From assembly GCA_905204385.1 (NCBI GenBank), contig CAJKZL010000243.1, forward strand, positions 1 to 5,531: 5,531 bases of DNA. Reading direction: 5' to 3'. The position numbers and the translations under genes were made by a program. Positions 1 through 5,531 of this stretch are shown one piece after another. Position 1 is the first letter of the stretch. Each line of letters starts with the position of its first letter. Source of the DNA: an uncultured Odoribacter sp. GTDB lineage: Bacteria > Bacteroidota > Bacteroidia > Bacteroidales > Marinifilaceae. The notes under the pieces were generated by a model, which was given only the letters and a program-made list of their open reading frames with translations, had not been told where the DNA came from and made no database searches.

Positions 1-2029
1 ATTCCCTCAATAGGGTCTCCAGCAATATTGAATCGGCCACTTCAGGCACCGGATGAACGATAAATCCCGTCTTCTGCTTGTTGGCTTCCAAGCGGTTCCG
101 GATTCCGTCATTCCACCTCACCAAATAATCATACAAGAAAAGATTGGTATAATTTTTCCGCAAACTCTCCAATTGTGAATCGCTCATCACTTCGAACTGC
201 TGCTCCAATAGCCGAATCTCGTCCTGCAATTTGAAAATTTCCGGAATAAAAGAGGTTGTGATGCCAAAATATTGCCTTAACGTCTCTTTTTGACCCTGTT
301 CGATATATCTCATCACAATCTTTTGCAATGCAGCGCTATATTTTGTAGAAACTTCCTTGGCCACTTCTCCGTATTCCTGTTCTACCTGCCTCATCAGTGC
401 CGTATCCGGTTCCTTCATTTGCTGAAATTTACGCATATAAGCAAACAACTCTTTTTCCCTCTCCTCTAAGGTAATCCCTTCGTTTTGCAATTCCGTTTCC
501 ATGTCCAAACCTTCGATATCTCCTTTCAACCATTTCCGATAAGGATCGGAAAATTCAATCCGATTCAGCAATGTCACATAAGGCCCTCCAGCCAACAACG
601 GAGCCTCCCCCTCCAGGGACAATTCCCGAACCAGGTCATAATACGCTGAATCTAATTCCGTTTTTTTCAAAGGAAGCTGATCTTCCGGTTTCTTTTTAGC
701 ATTTTCCTCCCGCCAGTTAGAGGCTTCGAAACTATTATATTCCATCAAAAGCCCGCAGCAATTTAGATTGAATATCCAATTCAATACCTGTTCGCCTCCC
801 CGGCTCAATCCTTTTTGATGGCGATGCTTCTCTAAGGCCCGAAATGCGGTTTCCTTACACGCTTTAATCTTTTGTTTAAACTCTTCGGGACTATATTTTT
901 TCACCTCTTTTTGAAACCTGGAATAATCCAATTGCAAAAAATGCCCGCATTGCTGCAAATCCTGATTCACCCGGGCAAAACCCCCGGCAAACAGAGATGT
1001 TTTCTCCCGTTCACTAATGTCTTCCGTCTCCCGCCAGGGATCGATATATTGGGCCATATCCAGACACATAAGGGTAGTATCTCCCGGACCTAAAAACACT
1101 GTAATACGCATCCGGTACGGAAAAAGCAAATATATCGGTTGCGGATAATCCATCTCCGTCGTCAGCTCGAAACGGCCGTCTTCCTCTATCGTCAACTCCA
1201 GAGACTTTTGTTCCCCCGACAAAGCATCGTCCACATAAACCTCGGCCCGTTGTTTACCCATTTTCGGCGAATATCCTTTGATAAAACCTTTTAATACAGC
1301 CGTTCCGTGTTTCAAGATAGCACCGTTAAATCCGTTTTCCTCATCGAATACCAGCCGCTCCGGACTTTTTCGACTATAGACCCTAAGCGATTTTTTATGA
1401 TCACCGAGACTGACTTTTCCGTCTTTTCCGATATGGGCATATATCGTTTTTCGGCCCCCTTCTTTCTTCAGGTGAAACTCCACCCGGTTACCGCGTGTTT
1501 TCACCTCTTCGTATTCCCAGAAATCATGATCTGCAACAGCAAAATGATCTTCAAAGCTAAAAGCCCAGCTTCCGTCTTCCCTCAGCCAATTGCCTTTCAA
1601 TGCAGCAGGAAATAATTCCTTTCCGGTTTCCTTGCCCAGGGCTACATCAAAAATCCCCTGATTTTCTCCCATATGCCAGTCAAGATGGGTTACACCTTCA
1701 GGCAAAGGAGGAAAAAACAATTTAAAAGAATGTTCCCCGGAAGCAGGCATAAAAAATCTCTTGTCCAGGGAAATCCCTTCCGAACGTACTATCTTTAGTT
1801 TTTCACCTCCTTCTGCCGGCGTTATATATTCGCCGGATTCCACCATGATCCACCAATTGGGGCGATATCGGGCATCCACAAACAAAACAGTGGCGGTATC
1901 AGACAATTCGATACGGCTGATGCTGCGGGTTTCCGTCGTCCTGGATCCAAAAGGAGGATGATCTATACACTGCTGTCCCATAACTTCTGAAGCCAGGAAC
2001 CAAATCATTACTAAGCATACTATTTTCAT
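1..2029 (-). CDS. TlpA-like thioredoxin-family secreted protein, N-terminal 676 residues (C-terminus off the left edge)
   Basis: The frame is open from ATG at 2029-2027 to the window edge, 676 codons without a stop; it is the start of a longer gene. Residues 1-18 form a signal peptide (MKIVCLVMIWFLASEVMG, probable cleavage before QQ). Residues about 36-131 form a beta-rich domain with the phylum-typical pattern ELSDTATVLFVDARYRPNWW, PASGEHSFKLFFPPLPEGV and IFDVAL. Residues about 240-325 look like a carboxypeptidase-regulatory-like beta domain (AVLKGFIKGYSPKMGKQRA, GPGDTT). Residues about 335-650 are mainly helical and charged. The last visible residues, SILLETLLRE, are what usually precedes 'KGKVV.iDFWatWCgPC' in Bacteroidota TlpA-like proteins, so the thioredoxin fold should begin just past the edge. 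No CxxC redox motif is visible in this part, so oxidoreductase activity is inferred. Expected location is the periplasm or outer envelope. The start is supported by the signal peptide and a weak AGG six to eight bases upstream. Divergent from kbl. Confidence 0.8.
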   Translation of the reverse strand, partial: MKIVCLVMIWFLASEVMGQQCIDHPPFGSRTTETRSISRIELSDTATVLFVDARYRPNWWIMVESGEYITPAEGGEKLKIVRSEGISLDKRFFMPASGEHSFKLFFPPLPEGVTHLDWHMGENQGIFDVALGKETGKELFPAALKGNWLREDGSWAFSFEDHFAVADHDFWEYEEVKTRGNRVEFHLKKEGGRKTIYAHIGKDGKVSLGDHKKSLRVYSRKSPERLVFDEENGFNGAILKHGTAVLKGFIKGYSPKMGKQRAEVYVDDALSGEQKSLELTIEEDGRFELTTEMDYPQPIYLLFPYRMRITVFLGPGDTTLMCLDMAQYIDPWRETEDISEREKTSLFAGGFARVNQDLQQCGHFLQLDYSRFQKEVKKYSPEEFKQKIKACKETAFRALEKHRHQKGLSRGGEQVLNWIFNLNCCGLLMEYNSFEASNWREENAKKKPEDQLPLKKTELDSAYYDLVRELSLEGEAPLLAGGPYVTLLNRIEFSDPYRKWLKGDIEGLDMETELQNEGITLEEREKELFAYMRKFQQMKEPDTALMRQVEQEYGEVAKEVSTKYSAALQKIVMRYIEQGQKETLRQYFGITTSFIPEIFKLQDEIRLLEQQFEVMSDSQLESLRKNYTNLFLYDYLVRWNDGIRNRLEANKQKTGFIVHPVPEVADSILLETLLRE

Positions 2030-2048
2030 GATAACCTATTTAAAAAAG

Positions 2049-2056
2049 CAAATTTA
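2049..2056 (-). promoter_or_regulatory. Possible -7 promoter element for the leftward TlpA-like gene
   Basis: Read on the minus strand the bases are TAAATTTG, an exact match to the Bacteroidota -7 consensus TAnnTTTG, 19 bases before the ATG at 2029. No TTTG -33 box stands 19-21 bases further upstream, and the region is AT-rich, so a chance match is quite possible. If it is used, the leader would be only about 10-15 bases. Confidence 0.35.
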
Positions 2057-2097
2057 TGCTTATCGATTTAATTTAATTCTTTTTTATACCTTTTTTA

Positions 2098-2119
2098 TTC
2101 AATTAAAATTTTAATTGAA
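2098..2119. repeat. 22-bp perfect palindrome in the divergent spacer, possible operator
   Basis: The half-site TTCAATTAAAA is followed directly by its exact reverse complement, giving an uninterrupted 22-bp dyad. Beyond one mismatch (2097/2120) two further pairs match (2096/2121 and 2095/2122). It lies about 40 bases upstream of the candidate -7 box of the leftward gene and 155 bases upstream of the kbl -33 box. With no central loop and almost only A-T pairs it is a poor RNA hairpin, so a binding site for a dimeric regulator is the more natural reading. AT-richness raises the odds of chance; function is not shown. Confidence 0.5.
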
Positions 2120-2133
2120 AAACCCTTCGGCTA

Positions 2134-2301
2134 ATGATGAAAAAAAATCTATCTCTCAGGATATTTACCCGTATGTTACGACTGGTTTCTTTCTCATCTT
2201 TTTTAGCCCTATTATTCTTTCACAATCAAACGATTACCTCTCAATCAAACTTTCTTAAATATTTTATTATACTCTTTGGTAAATCTCCAAATATTTTTTA
2301 A
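2134..2301 (+). CDS. Doubtful 55-codon ORF with signal-peptide-like sequence; small secreted peptide, gene remnant or chance
   Basis: Two consecutive ATG codons open a 55-codon frame ending at TAA 2299-2301. Residues 1-16 are basic (MMKKNLSLRIFTRMLR), residues 17-29 are hydrophobic (LVSFSSFLALLFF), and a possible cleavage region TITSQ follows at 33-37. This resembles the export signal of a Bacteroidota outer-membrane or secreted protein. The remaining 18 residues (SNFLKYFIILFGKSPNIF) resemble nothing I recognise. The second ATG is followed by eight A's, a slippage-prone tract. The 3' end lies across the kbl promoter, and the stop codon TAA is also the first three bases of the kbl -7 box, so the end of the frame is probably not under strong coding selection. 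It may be the 5' remnant of a larger lost gene, a leader peptide, or an accident of AT-rich DNA. Confidence 0.25.
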   Translation: MMKKNLSLRIFTRMLRLVSFSSFLALLFFHNQTITSQSNFLKYFIILFGKSPNIF

Positions 2302-2306
2302 TTTTG
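2275..2306 (+). promoter_or_regulatory. Bacteroidota-type promoter of kbl (-33 TTTG, -7 TAATTTTG)
   Basis: TTTG at 2275-2278 and TAATTTTG at 2299-2306 are separated by 20 bases. Both boxes match exactly the consensus of the Bacteroidota primary sigma factor (TTTG, 19-21 bases, TAnnTTTG). Transcription should start near 2311-2315, leaving a leader of about 20-25 bases before the kbl ATG. That leader is A/T-rich with no Shine-Dalgarno sequence, as is usual in this phylum. Confidence 0.75.
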
Positions 2307-2335
2307 GCCAAATTATATAAACAATCTTTACAGCT

Positions 2336-3526
2336 ATGTACGGAAAATTTCAAGATTTCTTAACGACTGAAATTCAGTCTATTAAAGATGCAGGCCTCTA
2401 TAAGACCGAACGATTGATCGCCACTCCTCAGGGAGCTGAAATCAAATTAACAACCGGCGAAACCGTGTTGAACTTTTGTGCTAACAACTATCTGGGACTT
2501 TCCGCTGACCCGAGAGTCATCGAGGGAGCTAAAAAAGCGTTGGATGCCCGTGGCTATGGGATGTCGTCCGTACGTTTTATTTGCGGAACTCAGGATATTC
2601 ACAAAGAACTGGAAGCTAAAATCTCCCAATTCTTCGGTACGGAAGACACCATCTTATATGCCGCTTGCTTCGATGCCAACGGCGGTGTTTTCGAACCCCT
2701 GTTCAGCCAGGAAGATGCTATCATTTCCGACGAATTGAACCATGCCTCCATCATCGACGGCGTTCGTCTGTGCAAAGCAGTACGTTACCGCTACAAACAC
2801 GCTAACATGGAAGACCTGGAAGAGCAACTGAAAATCGCTCAGGCTCAACGTTTCCGGATCATAGTGACCGACGGCGTATTCTCTATGGACGGCGACATCG
2901 CCAAATTGAAAGAAATCTGCGACCTGGCCGATAAATACAATGCTTTAGTAATGGTCGACGATAGCCATGCAGCCGGCTTCATCGGAAAAACCGGTCGCGG
3001 TTCGGCAGAATACAACGGAGTGATGGACCGTATCGACATTTTCACCGGAACCCTCGGTAAAGCATTAGGCGGCGCTATGGGCGGCTACACCACCGGTAAA
3101 AAGGAAATCATCGAAATGCTGCGCCAGCGTTCAAGACCTTATTTGTTCTCCAATTCTTTGTCTCCGGCAATCTGCGGAGCATCCATCGCCGTTTTCGACA
3201 TGTTGATGGAAAGCACCGAACTGCGCGACAAAGTGATGGACAATGCCGAATATTTCCGGGGCAAACTGAAAGAAGCCGGATTCGATATCAAACCTTCCGA
3301 ATCGGCTATTGCCGCATTAATGTTGTATGATGCCGTACTGTCACAGCAATTTGCTGCAGAACTGCAAAAAGAAAACATCTATGTAACCGGTTTCTATTAC
3401 CCGGTAGTTCCCAAAGGACAAGCCCGCATCCGTATCCAGTTGTCTGCAGCCCATTCCCGCGAACAACTCGACCGTGCCATTGCCGCATTTATCAAGATCG
3501 GTAAAAAATTGAATGTAATTCAATAA
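2336..3526 (+). CDS. kbl: Glycine C-acetyltransferase (2-amino-3-ketobutyrate CoA ligase)
   Basis: A cytoplasmic PLP enzyme that converts 2-amino-3-oxobutyrate plus CoA to glycine and acetyl-CoA, the second step of threonine breakdown after threonine 3-dehydrogenase; the reaction is reversible. The 396 residues are full length for the family (about 398 in E. coli), and the match runs end to end. Visible motifs of the alpha-oxoamine synthase fold: NFCANNYLGL (46-55); CFDANGG (111-117), part of the cofactor pocket; H136 in DELNHASIIDGVRLCKA, which stacks on PLP; S183 in TDGVFSMDG; D208 and H211 in VMVDDSHAAG, contacting the PLP ring; K242 in TGTLGKALGG, the Schiff-base lysine; and YPVVPKGQARIRIQLSAAH (355-373) near the C-terminus. 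KALGG around the lysine and the C-terminal motif separate it from serine palmitoyltransferase, KAS and BioF of the same fold. It ends with tandem TAA stops. It is monocistronic: its own promoter precedes it and a strong terminator follows; no tdh gene is adjacent. Antisense and +1 frames inside it are shadows. Confidence 0.96.
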   Translation: MYGKFQDFLTTEIQSIKDAGLYKTERLIATPQGAEIKLTTGETVLNFCANNYLGLSADPRVIEGAKKALDARGYGMSSVRFICGTQDIHKELEAKISQFFGTEDTILYAACFDANGGVFEPLFSQEDAIISDELNHASIIDGVRLCKAVRYRYKHANMEDLEEQLKIAQAQRFRIIVTDGVFSMDGDIAKLKEICDLADKYNALVMVDDSHAAGFIGKTGRGSAEYNGVMDRIDIFTGTLGKALGGAMGGYTTGKKEIIEMLRQRSRPYLFSNSLSPAICGASIAVFDMLMESTELRDKVMDNAEYFRGKLKEAGFDIKPSESAIAALMLYDAVLSQQFAAELQKENIYVTGFYYPVVPKGQARIRIQLSAAHSREQLDRAIAAFIKIGKKLNVIQ

Positions 3527-3545
3527 TAAAAGATCTCCATAATCC

Positions 3546-3575
3546 ATCCCGCCCGGCAAAACCGGGCGGGATTTT
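3546..3575 (+). terminator. Rho-independent terminator of kbl
   Basis: An 11-bp perfect, GC-rich stem (ATCCCGCCCGG at 3546-3556 with CCGGGCGGGAT at 3562-3572) closes the five-base loop CAAAA and is followed by a short T-run to 3575. It begins 20 bases after the kbl stop. On the other strand no T-run follows the stem, so it acts on rightward transcription only. Confidence 0.9.
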
Positions 3576-3612
3576 CATTTCTGTATCGTAGACCCCGGAC
3601 TTTTCCAGACAT

Positions 3613-3656
3613 AAAAAATCCCCAACATTCCGGCGCCAGGCTCAGAACGTTGGGGA
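3613..3656 (-). terminator. Rho-independent terminator of the leftward helical-protein gene
   Basis: Read on the minus strand, TCCCCAAC (3656-3649) pairs with GTTGGGGA (3626-3619), an 8-bp stem. One A-C mismatch is followed by three more pairs inside, around a 14-base GC-rich loop. Six T's follow directly (3618-3613 read leftward). It starts about 35 bases after the stop codon at 3693-3691. Confidence 0.85.
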
Positions 3657-3690
3657 CACTAAAAAGAATTTTGGCAAATTCCTGAAAAAC

Positions 3691-4524
3691 TCAATTGAGC
3701 ATTCTCATCAATTCACCGGCTTGTTGTTTCATATAGGGAATATTCGACTGTTTCGCCAGATTATTGGCAATAGTGGCATATTTTTTGGCTACGTCTTTAA
3801 ATCCGCACTTGCTGGATATTTTCACATAATTGTATATGGCATCGAAATCCGATTTCGATTCTACGGTCTTTCCAGCCCATAATTGTATCACTTTCAAGCG
3901 CGAAATATCATTCATGATTTCAAGAGCCCCAGCCGTGATTTCTTTGATCATTTGCCGGTTTTCAGGAAAGTAGCGAAATAATTTCCGTGCCTTGTAAAAA
4001 TAATCCTCGGCATTACGGTTCGCCCTCAGTTCACGGATCATAAAATAGTCGTATACCACATCGTAATGCTCATAGCCGAATTCCTTGATTTGCTTCAGCT
4101 TCAGCTCATAATGGGCTTTATCCTGCTTATAAAGAACATCCAAATGATTCACCAGCACGTTGTCCAACTTCTGATACACATCGTCTTTCGAAAAATGCTG
4201 GATAAATTTATCCTGATTCTCAAAAACATATTTCAATTGGGGCGCATCGATGTCCGTGACAAAATCCCGTACAATAGTCCAATTATAATCTTTATAATAA
4301 TCGGCTTCCTGCTGGGTTTGAAAATAACGGTTGATGATATCCTGACCCGATTTACCTTCTTTATGCAACTCTTTTAATAATTGTATGGTGATCTGCGGAT
4401 TTGCAGGATTCTGCTCAAAATTTTTTACAAGATTATCCAAACCGACCGATGTCTTTTCGATGGCATAAACCTGACATATACTCCAAATAATCAACCCTGT
4501 TACTAATAAAAATCTTCTCTTCAT
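3691..4524 (-). CDS. Exported all-helical protein resembling the C-terminal tail of Bacteroidota thioredoxin-like proteins
   Basis: The product has 277 residues from ATG at 4524-4522; no specific function is recognised. Residues 1-21 are a clear signal peptide (MKRRFLLVTG start, hydrophobic core LIIW, cleavage after QVYA). An in-frame ATG 18 codons upstream (4578) would add a charged stretch ahead of the signal and lies across the likely promoter region, so I reject it. The mature protein is helix-rich, with many Lys, Tyr and Asp and no membrane segment. Residues about 80-110 (NWTIVRDFVTDIDAPQLKYV, ENQDKFIQHF) and the tetratricopeptide-like end (about 225-277, DAIYNYVKISSKCGFKDVAK) recall the helical region that follows the thioredoxin domain in many secreted Bacteroidota proteins; that resemblance is from memory. 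No CxxC is present: the only mature cysteine is the one in SSKCGF, so it is not itself a thiol oxidoreductase. Expected location: periplasm. A partner-binding or scaffolding role is a guess. It converges on kbl, with its own terminator. Confidence 0.85.
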   Translation of the reverse strand: MKRRFLLVTGLIIWSICQVYAIEKTSVGLDNLVKNFEQNPANPQITIQLLKELHKEGKSGQDIINRYFQTQQEADYYKDYNWTIVRDFVTDIDAPQLKYVFENQDKFIQHFSKDDVYQKLDNVLVNHLDVLYKQDKAHYELKLKQIKEFGYEHYDVVYDYFMIRELRANRNAEDYFYKARKLFRYFPENRQMIKEITAGALEIMNDISRLKVIQLWAGKTVESKSDFDAIYNYVKISSKCGFKDVAKKYATIANNLAKQSNIPYMKQQAGELMRMLN

Positions 4525-4909
4525 GACAACTGTCAATTTTATTTTAAATTTACACCTATAAAACACCTTAAAAGGCAAAAAGGGTGAAGCAAAAACCGAC
4601 TTTAACTTACAATTTAACAGATTTTACAAATCAAAATAACAATCTGCAACTTTATTCGATCTCTCAGTATAAATATGCAACTTCAAACGTTTACATGAGA
4701 TAGCGTCTGAAAGCAGTTATTAAAATTAAATAAAACAAGCCCATTATTTTAACTTATTTCTTAAATTGAATGGAATTTTACACATTTACCCCATAGAATA
4801 CATAAATTTTAACCTATTTATAGCCTTCAAAAGACTTCTTCAACGAAATCCCATCGCATCTTTTTTTTATATCGATTATTTTTATAGTTTTACAAAAAAA
4901 AATTATCCT
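4525..4909. other. 385-bp AT-rich divergent spacer between the helical-protein gene and the efflux adaptor
   Basis: No gene is supported here; long reading frames in it are extensions or shadows of the flanking genes. It must hold both divergent promoters. Near-matches to the TAnnTTTG -7 box are TAAATTTA on the minus strand (4552-4545) and TAGTTTTA on the plus strand (4885-4892); neither has a TTTG box at proper spacing. An 8-bp palindrome AAACGTTT sits at 4685-4692, and TTTAAC(T/C)TA occurs at 4601, 4748 and 4808. These are all weak in such AT-rich DNA. Confidence 0.6.
4885..4892 (+). promoter_or_regulatory. Weak candidate -7 box for the efflux adaptor gene
   Basis: TAGTTTTA matches seven of eight positions of TAnnTTTG (last G replaced by A), 17 bases before the ATG at 4910. 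The region 19-21 bases upstream is a run of T's without the G of the -33 TTTG box. Between box and start lies a nine-A run, a common type of A-rich leader in this phylum. Spacing is plausible, sequence support is thin. Confidence 0.3.
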
Positions 4910-5531
4910 ATGGAGAATTGCAGGACTTTCATTCCGCTCTGGTTGGTAGCTGTCATACTGCTCACACATAGCTGCAAAACCAAAACCGAAGAAGAATCGT
5001 CTTCGTCGGCACAAGCCAGGATCGGGCAAAAAAACGAAGCGACAGAAGTAAGAGTCGTCCCGGCACGCCTTGCTCCCTTCGAAATGGAACTGGTAAGCAA
5101 CGGAAAAGTCGAAGCACGGGAAAAAGCAACGCTTAATTTCCAGGTCGCCGATATCATCGACACCATCTATGTCAGCAACGGCAGCAGAGTACGCAAAGGC
5201 GACCCGATAGCGAAAGTCAACGACTTTAATGCCAGGTCCCAGTTGAAGGAAGCCAATCTGAATATGGAAAAGATGAAGCTGGAACTACGCAGCCGATTAA
5301 TGAGCGAAGGCATCAATCAACTGGAAGATACCCTTACGATGCCCCGTCAGCGGTTGCAAACGATTATGCTGCAAAGCGGGTATACTTCTGCCGTACACTC
5401 CTTTGAAAAAGCACAGAGAGACTACCAGAACATCTTGACCCGCGGCCCCTTCGACGGAATCAGTGCCGACCTGGAAGCCAAACCTTTTAACCCATCCTCG
5501 GCATTTAACATTTTATGCATAATCATCGACG
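4910..5531 (+). CDS. RND efflux periplasmic adaptor (membrane fusion) lipoprotein, N-terminal 207 residues
   Basis: The frame is open from ATG at 4910 to the right edge. Such adaptors link an inner-membrane RND pump to a TolC-like outer-membrane channel. Residues 1-22 form a lipoprotein signal with hydrophobic core LWLVAVILL and probable lipidated Cys22 in LTHSC; the -3 Thr and -2 His are off the usual L-[AS]-[GA]-C but Bacteroidota lipoboxes vary. A Ser/Glu-rich linker follows (about 23-45). Residues about 46-70 (TEVRVVPARLAPFEMELVSN) are the first membrane-proximal strands. NGSRVRKGDPIAKVND (90-105) is the first half of the lipoyl-like domain, about 106-176 are the helical hairpin, and GPFDGISADLEAKPFN (179-194) returns to the lipoyl half. 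The beta-barrel and C-terminal domains are missing, so about half the usual length is seen. RND pump and channel genes would be expected just to the right. The substrate cannot be told. Antisense frames over this region are shadows. Confidence 0.88.
   Translation, partial: MENCRTFIPLWLVAVILLTHSCKTKTEEESSSSAQARIGQKNEATEVRVVPARLAPFEMELVSNGKVEAREKATLNFQVADIIDTIYVSNGSRVRKGDPIAKVNDFNARSQLKEANLNMEKMKLELRSRLMSEGINQLEDTLTMPRQRLQTIMLQSGYTSAVHSFEKAQRDYQNILTRGPFDGISADLEAKPFNPSSAFNILCIIID

Noticed and set aside
872..1961. Three plus-strand frames of 66-102 codons (872-1093, 1307-1615, 1761-1961)
   Set aside because: They lie fully antisense to the continuous 676-codon TlpA-like frame, which has a signal peptide and recognisable domains; their translations show no protein-like pattern.
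2336..3526. Serine palmitoyltransferase or BioF instead of Kbl
   Set aside because: Lysine motif TGTLGKALGG, the DELNHASIIDGVRLCKA block and the C-terminal VVPKGQARIR motif all follow Kbl end to end.
2447..3559. Several antisense and one +1 frame of 60-86 codons across kbl
   Set aside because: kbl is a full-length conserved enzyme here; these are shadows of its codon use.
3690..3699. Ten-base palindrome CTCAATTGAG over the stop codon of the helical protein
   Set aside because: Short and coding; probably chance.
4066..4377. Plus-strand frame of 103 codons rich in Leu and Ile
   Set aside because: It is antisense to the helical protein; its hydrophobic look comes from the reverse complement of Lys, Asp and Asn codons.
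4525..4578. Upstream in-frame ATG at 4578 for the helical protein
   Set aside because: It would put 18 charged residues before a clean signal peptide and occupies the probable promoter region; the ATG at 4524 is the better start.
4601..4816. Three copies of TTTAAC(T/C)TA as a regulatory direct repeat
   Set aside because: Irregular spacing (147 and 60 bases) and low complexity in AT-rich DNA.
4814..5166. Two minus-strand frames (4814-5029, 4903-5166)
   Set aside because: They are antisense to the start of the efflux adaptor, which has a lipoprotein signal and lipoyl-domain motifs.

Overview
The window looks like ordinary chromosomal DNA from a member of the Bacteroidota, most likely a gut Bacteroidales. 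The Odoribacter/Butyricimonas group is a guess from protein style only. The reasons are: AT-rich spacers around genes of moderate GC; starts without Shine-Dalgarno sites; an exact -33/-7 promoter of the Bacteroidota type (TTTG, 20 bases, TAnnTTTG) in front of kbl; and long secreted thioredoxin-type proteins of a style typical of this phylum. There are four substantial genes and one doubtful small ORF. I see no RNA gene, insertion sequence, CRISPR array or phage gene.

Layout. Positions 1-2029 (minus strand) hold the first 676 codons of a large secreted protein whose C-terminus lies beyond the left edge. Its architecture is that of the Bacteroidota TlpA-like thioredoxin proteins, and the missing part should be the thioredoxin domain itself. 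Positions 2030-2335 are a divergent AT-rich spacer. It holds a 22-bp perfect palindrome, a possible promoter for the leftward gene, a 55-codon ORF with a signal-peptide-like sequence, and the kbl promoter. Positions 2336-3526 (plus strand) encode glycine C-acetyltransferase (Kbl), complete and with all active-site residues. Positions 3527-3690 carry two separate intrinsic terminators, one for kbl and one for the convergent gene that follows. Positions 3691-4524 (minus strand) encode a 277-residue exported all-helical protein. Positions 4525-4909 are a second divergent AT-rich spacer. Positions 4910-5531 (plus strand) are the first 207 codons of an RND-efflux periplasmic adaptor lipoprotein, cut by the right edge.

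How the genes relate. Each gene appears to be its own transcription unit or the first gene of one; strands alternate -, +, -, + and no two genes share an operon inside the window. Kbl is cytoplasmic threonine/glycine metabolism. The other three products are exported: a likely thiol-disulfide protein, a helical protein resembling the tail of thioredoxin-like proteins, and an efflux adaptor. No shared pathway can be argued from the sequence, and I did not find a convincing new system. The points most worth a second look are the 22-bp palindrome, the small ORF that ends inside the kbl promoter, and the helical protein that lacks a thioredoxin fold.
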